NCBI GenBank assembly: GCA_910584865.1 | Contig: CAJUCE010000059.1 | Coordinates: 1 to 15,673, forward strand | Source of the DNA: an uncultured Acetatifactor sp. | GTDB taxonomy: Bacteria > Bacillota > Clostridia > Lachnospirales > Lachnospiraceae | Length of the DNA stretch: 15,673 bases | Reading direction: 5' to 3' | In this document: in pieces, positions 5,764-13,738 of the stretch | Numbering within the stretch: position 1 is the stretch's first letter | Layout of the letters: each line of letters starts with the position of its first letter | Position numbers and translations under genes: made by a program | The notes under the pieces: generated by a model | Databases searched by the model: none | Told to the model about the DNA's origin: nothing | Seen by the model: only the letters and a program-made list of their open reading frames with translations

Positions 5764-6774
5764 ATGATTAGCATTTCCCTGTGTATGATTGTAAAAAACG
5801 AAGAGAAGATACTGTCAAGGTGTCTGGACAGCGTGGCGGATCTGGTGGATGAGATTATCATTGCGGACACCGGCTCGGCAGACGCCACCAAAGAGATTGC
5901 CAGGAAGTACACAAAGCATATTTATGATTTCAAATGGACAGATGATTTCAGCGAGGCCAGAAATTTTGTGTTTTCCAAGGCTACAAAAGAATATATATAT
6001 TCTGCGGACGCAGATGAGGTGCTTTCCCCGGAAAACCGGGAGCGGTTCCGCATTCTGAAAGAAACGCTGCTTCCGGAGATCGAAATCGTGCAGATGAAGT
6101 ATGCAAATCAGCTGCAGTTCGGGACTGTCTACAATTTTGATGAAGAATATCGCCCGAAGCTGTTCAAGAGAAAACGGGATTTCGTGTGGGAAGAGCCGAT
6201 TCATGAGACTGTGCGCCTTATGCCTGTTATATACGACAGCGATATCGTCATCACACACTTGCCGGAGAAAAGTCATGCGAAGCGGGATCTGGCCAATTTC
6301 CACAGGCACTGTATGGAGGGGTATCGGCTTCCAAAGAGGCTTCACGGGCTGTATGCCAGAGAATTGCTGCTGACCGGGGATGAGGAGGATTTTGCTCAGG
6401 CAGCGGAGATCTTTATGGACTCGGCACAGGACAATGATCGGGACGGAGAAGAGATGGCCCAGGCCTGTTGTGTGGCAGCGAAGGCAGCAAGGCTGGCGGG
6501 GGATGCGGTGAGTTTTTTCAAATATACTTCCAAGGTAATTGCCGAAGAGGCATGCTCGGAGATCTGCTGTGAAATGGGACATTTCTATGAGGATCGGGAG
6601 GATCTGGAGGAAGCTGCAGTCTGGTATTATAATGCGGTGTATGAGACGCAGCCGATCCTGAATCTTCAGGCGGGGGGAAAAGAAGGTCTGGAGGGGCTGA
6701 TCCGCTGCTATGACAAGCTTGGATTCCCGGAGCAGGCCCGGGTTTATCGGGAAGAGCTGCGCAGCCAGGGCTGA
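5764..6774 (+). CDS. Family 2 glycosyltransferase (GT-A fold) with C-terminal helical repeats
   Basis: The protein transfers a sugar from a nucleotide-sugar donor to an unidentified acceptor. The start at 5764 (MISISLCMIVKNEE) is chosen because GAGGAG lies at 5754-5759 and because homologous proteins begin at this beta-strand; a longer frame from 5650 lacks an RBS. The 336 residues have a GT2 N-terminal domain: SLCMIVKNEEKILSRCLDSV (5-24), IIIADTGSADAT (31-42) and the metal-binding DAD at 82-84, with HETV downstream. From about residue 190 the protein is helical, with Ala-rich AEIF..SAQDND and WYYNAVYETQP stretches that resemble TPR repeats. This architecture (GT2 followed by TPR-like helices) is common in Firmicutes. 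There is no membrane helix, so it acts in the cytoplasm. Acceptor and donor cannot be told. Confidence 0.88.
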   Translation: MISISLCMIVKNEEKILSRCLDSVADLVDEIIIADTGSADATKEIARKYTKHIYDFKWTDDFSEARNFVFSKATKEYIYSADADEVLSPENRERFRILKETLLPEIEIVQMKYANQLQFGTVYNFDEEYRPKLFKRKRDFVWEEPIHETVRLMPVIYDSDIVITHLPEKSHAKRDLANFHRHCMEGYRLPKRLHGLYARELLLTGDEEDFAQAAEIFMDSAQDNDRDGEEMAQACCVAAKAARLAGDAVSFFKYTSKVIAEEACSEICCEMGHFYEDREDLEEAAVWYYNAVYETQPILNLQAGGKEGLEGLIRCYDKLGFPEQARVYREELRSQG

Positions 6775-6790
6775 GGGACGGGCTTGTTTT

Positions 6791-6945
6791 GGCGGCGCCA
6801 GGAGCCGGATGTTTTGCGGTCAGCGGCGCCAGGAGCCGGATGCTTTGTGGTCTGCGTGCGAGGCCGGACATTCTGCGGCATAGGAGCCGGATGTTCTGCG
6901 GTCAGCGGCGCCAGGAGCCGGACACTCTGCGGTCTGCCAGGCCGG
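6791..6945 (+). repeat. GC-rich degenerate tandem repeat between glycosyltransferase and hisC
   Basis: A unit of the type GCGGCGCCAGGAGCCGGATG followed by YTTTGCGGTC recurs about five times. The complete copies start near 6792, 6823 and 6904, and shorter degenerate copies start near 6857 and 6882. The first two are spaced 31 bases apart. GCGGCGCCAGGAGCCGGA itself is exact in three copies. The composition is much richer in GC than the surrounding genes. A frame is open through it (6784-7050), but the translation is repetitive and overlaps hisC in another frame, so I do not treat it as coding. Confidence 0.82.
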
Positions 6946-6958
6946 GCCGGTACAGAAT

Positions 6959-8050
6959 ATGAAGAAGACAGAAAGGCAGGAAGATACCTTGAGCTGGGAA
7001 GACAATGTAAGGAAAGTAATCCCTTATGTGGCAGGGGAACAGCCGCGTAAGCCAGATATGATCAAACTAAATACAAACGAATGTCCCTATCCGCCGGCGC
7101 CCGGAGTGGAAAGGCTGGCGGCACAGATGGACTATCATGCACTGCGTCTCTATCCGGATTCCAACAGTACGGTTCTGACGGAGGCTTTGGCGGGATATTA
7201 TCATGTGAAACCGGAGCAGGTGTTTGTGGGAGTGGGTTCCGACGATGTGTTATCTATGGCATTTATGACCTTTTTTAACAGCAAGAAGCCCATATTGTTT
7301 CCTGACGTGACTTATTCCTTTTACGATGTGTGGGCGAATCTGCACAGAATTCCGTACAAAACATGTCCCTTGGACGATGAATGGCACATTCGGCCGGCGG
7401 ATTACAGGCAGCCGAACGGAGGGATCATTTTTCCCAATCCCAATGCGCCCACAGGGGTATTGGAGTCTTTGGAGAGTGTGGAGGAGATCATCGCCGCCAA
7501 TCGGGACGCGGTGGTGATTGTGGACGAAGCATATGTGGATTTCGGGGGCACGTCCGTGCTGCCCCTTGTGGAAAAGTACGATAATCTGCTGGTGGTGCAG
7601 ACTTTTTCCAAGTCCAGGGCCATGGCAGGGCTGCGGATCGGCTTTGCCATCGGAAATGAAAAGCTGATTCGGTACTTAAATGATGTGAAATTTTCCTTTA
7701 ATTCCTATACAATGAATCTGCCGGCGCTGATCCTGGGGACGGAGGCCGTGAAGGATGAGGGATATTTCAGGGAGATTCTTTCGAAAATAATAACCACCAG
7801 GGAGCGGGTGAAGGGAGAGCTTAAGGAGCTGGGTTTTTCGTTTCCGGATTCCATGGCCAACTTTATTTTTGCATCCCATGAGACCATTCCGGCAGGGCAG
7901 ATTTTTCGGGCCTTGCGGGAGGCGGATATTTATGTGCGCCACTGGGATAAGCCCCGGATAGAAAATTATCTGCGGATCACCGTGGGGACAAATGAGGAGA
8001 TGGACAGGCTGCTGACTTTTCTGAGGGACTATGTAAATCGATATAGGTAA
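6959..8050 (+). CDS. hisC: Histidinol-phosphate aminotransferase (class I/II PLP aminotransferase)
   Basis: HisC converts imidazole-acetol phosphate and glutamate to histidinol phosphate and 2-oxoglutarate in histidine synthesis. The 363 residues match the family length. IKLNTNECPYPP (35-46) is the N-terminal signature, GVGSDD (91-96) the cofactor-phosphate loop, NPNAPTG (160-166) and VDEAYVDF (188-195) bind PLP, and TFSKSRAMAGLRIGFAIG carries the Schiff-base Lys218 and phosphate-binding Arg226. The ATG at 6959 has no ribosome binding site and is preceded directly by the GC-rich repeat. An in-frame TTG at 6989, shortly after AGGAAG, is an alternative start giving MSWEDNVRK. No other his genes are adjacent, so related aminotransferase specificities (CobD-like, aromatic) remain possible but less likely. 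Confidence 0.88.
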   Translation: MKKTERQEDTLSWEDNVRKVIPYVAGEQPRKPDMIKLNTNECPYPPAPGVERLAAQMDYHALRLYPDSNSTVLTEALAGYYHVKPEQVFVGVGSDDVLSMAFMTFFNSKKPILFPDVTYSFYDVWANLHRIPYKTCPLDDEWHIRPADYRQPNGGIIFPNPNAPTGVLESLESVEEIIAANRDAVVIVDEAYVDFGGTSVLPLVEKYDNLLVVQTFSKSRAMAGLRIGFAIGNEKLIRYLNDVKFSFNSYTMNLPALILGTEAVKDEGYFREILSKIITTRERVKGELKELGFSFPDSMANFIFASHETIPAGQIFRALREADIYVRHWDKPRIENYLRITVGTNEEMDRLLTFLRDYVNRYR

Positions 8051-8188
8051 ATGAAGTGGCCATATGGACAGAGGACTTTCCGGGGATTCGGAAAAAAGAG
8101 GTATTTTTGACCGTATCTGCCAGGAGAAAGCATGAGGAGGCGGGTAAGAAATCGGAACTGGAAAACAGTATGAGTCCATCCAGAGCCC

Positions 8189-8232
8189 CATAGGATTTAC
8201 GGACGCATCATTAAGCGGCCGGAAATCCTATG
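8189..8232. other. 14-bp near-perfect hairpin in the hisC-DUF368 gap
   Basis: CATAGGATTTACGG (8189-8202) pairs with CCGGAAATCCTATG (8219-8232), 13 of 14 positions, around a 16-base loop. No T-tract follows on either strand. It lies about 50 bases upstream of the DUF368 start and could separate the two genes transcriptionally or be a small repeat. Confidence 0.6.
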
Positions 8233-8284
8233 CCGGAATTGGGTTATGGATGGGAGCATACGGAACTGGAATAGGAGGATAATT

Positions 8285-9130
8285 ATGATCAAGAGTTTTT
8301 TTAAGGGTGTTGTGATAGGAATTGCGAATATTGTGCCGGGGGTCAGCGGCGGAACCATGATGGTATCCATGGGAATCTACGATAAGCTGATTCACTGCAT
8401 CACCCATTTGTTCAGTGAGTTTAAGAAAAGCGTCCTGTTTTTATTGCCCATTGCAGTGGGTATGGTGGCGGCCATCGCCGGGAGTTCCTTCGGACTGACC
8501 TATCTGTTCGAACATTTTCCGGTGCAGACCAATCTGCTGTTCGTGGGGCTGATTCTGGGAGGCCTTCCTGCCATCTGGAAAAATGTGAAAGGAAAGAAGA
8601 TCAAGGTCGGACATGCGGCGGCCTGCATGCTGTTTTTTGCCCTGGTGGTGGGAATGGCCGTCATGGGCGAGACGGAAGGCCAGGCGGCGGATCTGTCTTT
8701 CGGGTTCTTCAATGCCGTCAAGCTGGTAGGTGTGGGAATCATTACTTCTGCCACCATGGTCATTCCCGGCGTCAGCGGTTCCATGGTGCTGATGCTGATG
8801 GGATTTTATTATCCGGTGCTGAACGCGGTGAAGGACTTTTTCACGGCGCTTGCGGCTTTTGACATGGACGGCATATTGACGGGATGCGGGATTTTGATTC
8901 CTTTCGGCATCGGGGTAGTTGCGGGAATCTTTGGAATTGCGAAGTTGGTGGAGATTATTTTCGAGAAATTTCCGCTTTATGCGTATTGGGCGATTATCGG
9001 CCTGATCGTATCTTCGCCCATTGCGATTGTACTGATGGGCGCTTTCCCGGCATTGACGGTGATGAGTGCGCTTACCGGTGTGGCCGCGCTGGCCGTGGGA
9101 ATTGTGATTGCGATGAAGCTGGGTGAATGA
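8285..9130 (+). CDS. DUF368 membrane protein, probable polyprenyl-phosphate transporter
   Basis: The start at 8285 (MIKSFFKGVV) is chosen because AGGAGG lies six bases upstream, and a cytoplasmic-to-helix pattern begins there. The 281 residues are strongly hydrophobic, with about eight predicted helices. The DUF368 signature appears twice, as expected from its inverted internal duplication: IVPGVSGGTM (16-25) and VIPGVSGSM (158-166). Established work on this family shows that DUF368 proteins recycle undecaprenyl phosphate across the cytoplasmic membrane for cell-wall synthesis. The assignment here is by family, not by direct evidence. The neighbouring genes do not form an envelope operon with it. 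It ends LGE at TGA 9128-9130. The 257-base gap after it holds only weak -10-like and hairpin signals. Confidence 0.9.
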   Translation: MIKSFFKGVVIGIANIVPGVSGGTMMVSMGIYDKLIHCITHLFSEFKKSVLFLLPIAVGMVAAIAGSSFGLTYLFEHFPVQTNLLFVGLILGGLPAIWKNVKGKKIKVGHAAACMLFFALVVGMAVMGETEGQAADLSFGFFNAVKLVGVGIITSATMVIPGVSGSMVLMLMGFYYPVLNAVKDFFTALAAFDMDGILTGCGILIPFGIGVVAGIFGIAKLVEIIFEKFPLYAYWAIIGLIVSSPIAIVLMGAFPALTVMSALTGVAALAVGIVIAMKLGE

Positions 9131-9387
9131 GATCATGTATTCATAGCTCCGGGCGGCGCAGGGCATTTTTGCCGGGCGGATGTCCGATTGTGATACAGAG
9201 ACAGTTTGGGAGAAGGAATTGTATAATAAGCTCTTAGAATTCTGGCAGGTAAAATTAGGCTTGTGACAAGCCGCGAAGCGAAGAAAGAGGAAATTCCGGT
9301 GAAAATGGTTTCCGGAAAGATCCAGAGAGAACAGAGATTTCGAGAGTATATTGTAGGGAAAGGGATGAGGTTCGACGGGGAGCGGGT

Positions 9388-10200
9388 ATGGAGATTTATC
9401 AGGACTTTGCAGATATATATGACGAATTGATGGACAATACGCCTTACGAGGTATGGGCAGATCGGCTGGACGCGCTGATTCGCAAGTACGGTGTGTCCAG
9501 GCCGGAGAGGAATGCCGCAGGGCTGCTTGAGTCCGAGCGGAATCTGGTGCTTGACTTAGGATGCGGCACAGGGACATTGACGGAGCTTCTGTATCAAAAA
9601 GGATATGATATGATGGGCGTGGATTTGTCCGCAGAGATGCTGAACAGGGCTTTGGAAAAGCGGGAAAAAAGCGGTTCGGAAATTCTGTATCTGCAGCAGG
9701 ATATGCGGGAATTAGAACTGTACTCTACGGTGGGGACTATATTCTGCGTATGTGATTCGCTGAATTATATTCTGGAAGAGAAAGAACTGGAAGCGGTGTT
9801 TTCCAGGGTGGAGAATTATCTGTTTCCGGGAGGAATTTTTATTTTTGATTTTAATACGGATTATAAATACCGGGAGGTTATCGGCAATACTACCATTGCG
9901 GAGAACCGGGAAGATTGCAGCTTTATCTGGGATAATTACTATGACTCGGAAGCGCAGATCAATGAGTATGATCTGACTGTGTTTGTCAGGGAAGAGGGAG
10001 AGAAGTTCCGTAGATTTACGGAAAACCATTTTCAGAGAGGGTATTCTCCGGAGCAGATGGCAGCGCTGGCGGTCAGGGTAGGTCTGCAGTTGGTGGAAAT
10101 AACAGATGCGGATACGGGGGAGGATGTGGAGGACGAAAGCGAGAGGATCTATTTTGTAGTCCGAAAATTGGGAACAATACCAAAGGATCAAGGCGTATAA
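9388..10200 (+). CDS. Class I SAM-dependent methyltransferase
   Basis: The gene encodes 270 residues, starting MEIYQDFADIYDELM, an N-terminus typical of small-molecule methyltransferases of this group. Motif I is VLDLGCGTGTLTELL (54-68), the SAM-binding acidic residue is in GVDLSAEML (77-85, Asp79), QQDMREL is the motif III region, and FPGGIFIFDFNT is the later beta-strand. A GGGGAG site precedes the ATG at a normal distance. There is no substrate clue: no specific cofactor or natural-product genes are adjacent. It is cytoplasmic. Transcription probably continues into, or stops within, the structured gap before hsp33. Confidence 0.9.
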   Translation: MEIYQDFADIYDELMDNTPYEVWADRLDALIRKYGVSRPERNAAGLLESERNLVLDLGCGTGTLTELLYQKGYDMMGVDLSAEMLNRALEKREKSGSEILYLQQDMRELELYSTVGTIFCVCDSLNYILEEKELEAVFSRVENYLFPGGIFIFDFNTDYKYREVIGNTTIAENREDCSFIWDNYYDSEAQINEYDLTVFVREEGEKFRRFTENHFQRGYSPEQMAALAVRVGLQLVEITDADTGEDVEDESERIYFVVRKLGTIPKDQGV

Positions 10201-10336
10201 ACTTTCCAACTTTTGATTGGTATGCGCGCTGAAGTGCGCAGAGAGGCGGAAGGTTGGAAGTAAACGTTCAATGCCAGACCTGGCCGATCTGGCATCAAGA
10301 AGCAAAGATTGAAATCAGTGCCCGCCAGGGGCGGGC
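10201..10336 (+). repeat. Three-hairpin region with a copy of the dispersed CAACTTTTGATT motif
   Basis: Three stem-loops follow one another between the methyltransferase stop and hsp33. (a) ACTTTCCAAC (10201-10210) pairs with GTTGGAAGT (10253-10261) with one bulge, enclosing TTTTGATTGG and a TGCGC/GCGCA stem. (b) ATGCCAGA (10271-10278) pairs with TCTGGCAT (10288-10295). (c) GCCCGCC (10320-10326) pairs with GGCGGGC (10330-10336), ending a few bases before the hsp33 ribosome binding site. CAACTTTTGATT followed by TATGCGC in (a) also occurs in the tandem array at 4500-4647. No T-tract follows any stem. It could be a structured leader or a mobile intergenic repeat. Confidence 0.7.
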
Positions 10337-10350
10337 ATGGGGGTGTAAAC

Positions 10351-11229
10351 ATGGAAGATTATATTGTGCGCGCTACGGCGGCAGGAGCGCAGATTCGGGC
10401 TTTTGCCTGTACCACCGCAGAGTTGGTGGAGACAGCAAGACAGGTTCATAATACAAGTCCTGTGGTCACGGCGGCTTTGGGACGGCTATTGAGTGCCGGC
10501 GCAATGATGGGATGTATGTTAAAAGGAGAGGAAGACCTGCTGACTCTTCAGATCAAGGGGGACGGTCCCATGCAGGGCGTGCTGGTCACTGCGGATGCGA
10601 AAGGAAATGTAAAGGGCTATGCAAGCGTTCCGGACGTGATTCTCCCTGCCAATCACCAGGGAAAGCTGGATGTGGCAGGCGCCGTGGGTAAAGGAAGCCT
10701 GCGGGTAATCCGGGATATGGGTTTAAAGGAGCCCTATGTTGGGCAGACTTTACTTCAGACCAGTGAAATCGCGGAGGATTTGACGTACTATTTCGCAACC
10801 TCCGAACAGGTGCCTTCCTCTGTGGGGCTGGGCGTGTTGATGGAACGGGACAATACGGTAAGACAGGCCGGCGGATTTATCCTTCAGCTGATGCCCTTTG
10901 CGGAGGAGGCGGTAATCGGCAGGCTGGAGAAAAACCTAAAAGAAATCACTTCCGTCACCGCCATGCTGGACGGGGGAGCTACACCGGAACAGATGCTGGA
11001 CCGCCTGCTGGAAGGACTGGAATGCGAGATTCTGGAGAGGAGGAGCACCGCATTTTCCTGTAATTGCGACAGTGCCAGAATCGAAAAGGTTTTGATCAGC
11101 CTGGGCAGAGAGGAAATCCGGGACATGATAGAGGAAGGGCAGGAGATCGAAGTAAACTGCCAGTTTTGCGGCAGGCATTATAAATTTTCCGTGGAGGAGT
11201 TGAAATGTTTGTACCGGAAGAGTAAGTAG
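10351..11229 (+). CDS. hslO: Redox-regulated chaperone Hsp33
   Basis: Hsp33 is a cytoplasmic holdase that is switched on by oxidation of a zinc-bound cysteine centre. The start MEDYIVRATA at 10351 is chosen over ATG 10309, because the family begins with this strand and a GGGGGTG site precedes it. The 292 residues match the family length. The C-terminal redox switch is complete: Cys237 and Cys239 (SCNCDS) and Cys270 and Cys273 (NCQFCGR), the CxC-x30-CxxC pattern. The N-terminal part has the typical ARQVHNTSPVVTAALGRLL and GPMQGVLVTAD segments. The stem-loop ending at 10336 sits directly upstream of the ribosome binding site. Confidence 0.95.
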   Translation: MEDYIVRATAAGAQIRAFACTTAELVETARQVHNTSPVVTAALGRLLSAGAMMGCMLKGEEDLLTLQIKGDGPMQGVLVTADAKGNVKGYASVPDVILPANHQGKLDVAGAVGKGSLRVIRDMGLKEPYVGQTLLQTSEIAEDLTYYFATSEQVPSSVGLGVLMERDNTVRQAGGFILQLMPFAEEAVIGRLEKNLKEITSVTAMLDGGATPEQMLDRLLEGLECEILERRSTAFSCNCDSARIEKVLISLGREEIRDMIEEGQEIEVNCQFCGRHYKFSVEELKCLYRKSK

Positions 11230-11367
11230 GGATGATGGGAAGAACGGCTTTCGTAGAGCAGGGGAAGGAATGCTGCGCCCGGAATGCATATTTACGGGCA
11301 TAATGAGGTAGAAGGATTGTCAGGCCCTGATGCGGCAGGGCAGAAAAACGGCAGGAAGAGGAGCGGT

Positions 11368-13296
11368 ATGAAGCAGGGATTTATCAAGGTGGCGGCTGTA
11401 ACGCCGAAAATTAAAGTGGCGGATCCGGTTCACAATGCGGAATGCATCTGTGCGGAACTGGAGAAGGCCTGTGCGAAGGGCGCTAAAATAATTGTATTTC
11501 CGGAATTGTGCATTACCGGCTACACCTGCGGCGATTTGTTCCTTCAGCCGTTGCTGCTGGAGGAAGCTTCCCGCCAGCTGCAGAAAATTGTAGCATGTAC
11601 AAAAGACAAGGACGCTCTTGTGATGGCAGGACTGCCCATAGAACGGGACGGCAGGCTATATAATGCGGCAGCGGTATTTTGCCGGGGAGAAATCCTGGGA
11701 TTCGTTCCCAAGGCCAATATTCCGTCCTATGCAGAGTTTTATGAAGGAAGGCATTTTTCCGAGGGAAACAGGGAGGCGGCGCCCTTTGTATTTGCTGGAA
11801 AGACAGTACCCTTTGGGACCAATCTCCTGTTCTCCTGTGAGACTATGCACGGTTTAACCGTGGGATGCGAGATTTGCGAGGATCTGTGGGTGGCGGATTC
11901 ACCGGGGACAAATCACGCTCTGAAGGGAGCTACGATTCTGGCCAATCTCTCCGCATCCAATGAGACGGTGGGGAAGGACACCTATAGAGAGATGCTGGTA
12001 AAATCAGCCAGCGCCCGACTGATCTGCGGCTATATTTATACATCGGCAGGAGAAGGGGAATCCACCCAGGATCTTGTCTTTGGAGGGCACAATCTCATTG
12101 CGGAAAACGGTATCATTTTGGCCCAGGGGAAGCGTTTTTCCTGTGAGACCATTTACAGTGATATTGATATAGAAAAAATTCTGACCGACAGAAGGAGGAT
12201 GGGAACCTTCGGAAAAGAGCCGGAGGCTGACTATGTCAGGATTCCGTTCCGGCTGACTGAAGAGGAAACCCGGCTGGAGCGGGAATTCCAGAGCTGCCCC
12301 TTTGTGCCGGGAGATCCCAGACAGAGAAACAGCCGCTGCGAGGAAATTCTGTCCATCCAGTCCTATGGGCTGAAGAAAAGGATTGCGCATACAGGGCTAT
12401 CCAAAGCAGTGATCGGCGTATCGGGGGGACTGGATTCCACGCTGGCACTGTTGGTCACGGTGCGGACCTTTGACTTGCTGGGGCTGGACAGGAAGGGGAT
12501 TATGGCAGTCACCATGCCCTGCTTCGGCACCACGGACAGAACTTATGAAAATGCCTGCAGAATGGCACAGACGCTGGGGACGGAGCTTAGAGAGGTGGAT
12601 ATCAGAGAGGCTGTAGAGCTGCACTTCAGGGATATCGGCCAGGACATTTCCAATCATGATGTCACCTATGAAAATGGCCAGGCCAGGGAGCGGACCCAGG
12701 TGCTGATGGATCTGGCAAACCGCTGCAACGGTATGGTCATCGGGACCGGGGATATGTCAGAGCTGGCGCTGGGCTGGGCTACCTACAACGGGGATCATAT
12801 GTCCATGTACGGCGTCAACGCCGGAGTGCCCAAGACCCTGGTGCGGCATCTGGTAAAATATTATGCGGATACCTGCGGGGACGAAGCCCTGGCAGCAGTG
12901 CTGGGGGATGTGCTGGATACGCCGGTGAGCCCGGAATTGCTGCCGCCTGTGGACGGTGTGATCTCTCAGCGGACAGAAGAACTGGTAGGACCTTATGAAT
13001 TACATGACTTTTTCCTGTATTATATGCTGCGCTGCGGCTATCCGCCGTCCAAGGTATACCGAGTGGCAGGGCTTGCATTTGCAGGACAGTATGATGATGA
13101 GACAATCCTAAAATGGTTGAAGAATTTTTATAAACGATTTTTCGCCCAGCAGTTTAAGCGCTCCTGCCTGCCCGACGGCCCCAAGGTGGGAAGCGTGGCA
13201 CTTTCGCCCAGAGGAGATCTGCGGATGCCTTCCGACGCAAGCGCGAGGCTGTGGCTGGAGGAGGCGGAGAGGCTGGAGGGGGCTGCTTTGGGATGA
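11368..13296 (+). CDS. nadE: Glutamine-dependent NAD+ synthetase
   Basis: NadE amidates nicotinic acid adenine dinucleotide to NAD+ using ATP and ammonia released from glutamine. The start MKQGFIKVAAVTP at 11368 follows GAGGAG; the longer frame from 11284 has no ribosome binding site. At 642 residues it is the two-domain form. The N-terminal nitrilase-like glutaminase has its catalytic triad visible: Glu46 in VFPELC, Lys115 in VPKANIPSY and Cys170 in CEICEDLW. The C-terminal synthetase has the ATP pyrophosphatase loop VSGGLDSTLAL (351-361), GTGDMSELALGW and YNGDHMSMYGVNAGVPKTLV. It is cytoplasmic. It lies 138 bases after hsp33; a small GCCCTG/CAGGGC hairpin (11324-11341) sits in the gap. No intrinsic terminator is visible after the stop. 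Confidence 0.96.
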   Translation: MKQGFIKVAAVTPKIKVADPVHNAECICAELEKACAKGAKIIVFPELCITGYTCGDLFLQPLLLEEASRQLQKIVACTKDKDALVMAGLPIERDGRLYNAAAVFCRGEILGFVPKANIPSYAEFYEGRHFSEGNREAAPFVFAGKTVPFGTNLLFSCETMHGLTVGCEICEDLWVADSPGTNHALKGATILANLSASNETVGKDTYREMLVKSASARLICGYIYTSAGEGESTQDLVFGGHNLIAENGIILAQGKRFSCETIYSDIDIEKILTDRRRMGTFGKEPEADYVRIPFRLTEEETRLEREFQSCPFVPGDPRQRNSRCEEILSIQSYGLKKRIAHTGLSKAVIGVSGGLDSTLALLVTVRTFDLLGLDRKGIMAVTMPCFGTTDRTYENACRMAQTLGTELREVDIREAVELHFRDIGQDISNHDVTYENGQARERTQVLMDLANRCNGMVIGTGDMSELALGWATYNGDHMSMYGVNAGVPKTLVRHLVKYYADTCGDEALAAVLGDVLDTPVSPELLPPVDGVISQRTEELVGPYELHDFFLYYMLRCGYPPSKVYRVAGLAFAGQYDDETILKWLKNFYKRFFAQQFKRSCLPDGPKVGSVALSPRGDLRMPSDASARLWLEEAERLEGAALG

Positions 13297-13335
13297 TGAT
13301 TTTCTTTAATAGGAATGGAATTCTATTGCTTAGTC

Positions 13336-13344
13336 TGTTATAAT
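13336..13344 (+). promoter_or_regulatory. Extended -10 promoter of the ParA-like gene
   Basis: TGT plus a perfect TATAAT (13339-13344) lies about 30 bases before the ATG. The -35 position (near 13316) carries only a poor match. An AAGGGGG ribosome binding site follows at about 13361-13367. Confidence 0.5.
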
Positions 13345-13373
13345 GGTAAAAGTACTAAAGAAGGGGGATTATT

Positions 13374-13616
13374 ATGGAAAAAGTTAAAATAATATTTGTT
13401 GGTAATTATAAGGGTGGCGTTGGTAAAACGACAAGCGTTTTGAATTTTGCAGAGCATTTTTCAAAAGTGAATAAAAAAGTATTAGTGATTGATATAGATC
13501 CACAAAGTTCGTTGAGTGAAATTTTAGTAAGTAATAATGGTCAACAACTTATTAATTATGTAAAACCTCAAGCAAATTTTCAACCTATCTTTTCATATCT
13601 CGGCAAATGGCGATAA
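13374..13616 (+). pseudogene. ParA/Soj-family ATPase, truncated by the integrative element
   Basis: ParA-type ATPases drive segregation of plasmids, chromosomes or other cargo by ATP-dependent dimerisation on DNA. Only the N-terminus is present: the deviant Walker A KGGVGKTT (13-20) with both signature lysines, the helix SVLNFAEHFSK, and the A' motif VIDIDPQSS (38-46). A normal family member has about 250 residues; this frame stops after 80. The last 10-25 codons probably read into the end of the Tn916-like element. The gene has its own promoter and ribosome binding site. Its low GC and A/T-ending codons differ sharply from nadE and the int gene, which suggests that it belonged to an earlier acquired island or plasmid-derived segment. 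The missing part should lie beyond the far end of the element, outside this window. Confidence 0.75.
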
Positions 13617-13647
13617 GTCTTGGATTTTAAGGCTTTTTCGCCATTTG
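13604..13647. repeat. Inverted repeat at the element end
   Basis: CAAATGGCGA (13604-13613) is exactly complementary to TCGCCATTTG (13638-13647), with a 24-base spacer that itself contains a weak AAGTCT/AGGCTT pairing. TCTCGGCA occurs at 13598 and again at 13682, and TTGGCAT at 13664. The lack of a T-tract argues against an int terminator. A recombinase-binding arrangement near the transposon terminus is more likely. Confidence 0.65.
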
Positions 13648-13738
13648 TCATATCGGGAGATACTTGGCATATCTTTGTGCTTCTCGGCATAATTTTGAAT
13701 CCAAAAGTAGTACGGCGGTAGTAAAACCAACCATTCGG

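Noticed and set aside
5815..6582. 255-codon minus-strand frame
   Set aside because: It mirrors the glycosyltransferase, which has clear GT2 motifs; the opposite strand shows no recognisable motif or RBS.
6784..7050. 88-codon plus-strand frame through the GC-rich repeat
   Set aside because: The translation is just the repeat, it overlaps hisC in another frame, and no RBS precedes it.
9300..9431. Small GTG-started frame before the methyltransferase
   Set aside because: It has only a weak RBS, overlaps the methyltransferase start in another frame, and shows no compositional support.
8441..9577. 378-codon minus-strand frame
   Set aside because: It is antisense to DUF368 and the start of the methyltransferase, both clear families; the translation is His/Gln/Arg-rich without domains.
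10309..10350. Upstream ATG of hsp33 at 10309
   Set aside because: It would add 14 residues encoded by the GC-rich hairpin; Hsp33 proteins begin near MEDYIVRAT and the GGGGGTG site fits 10351.
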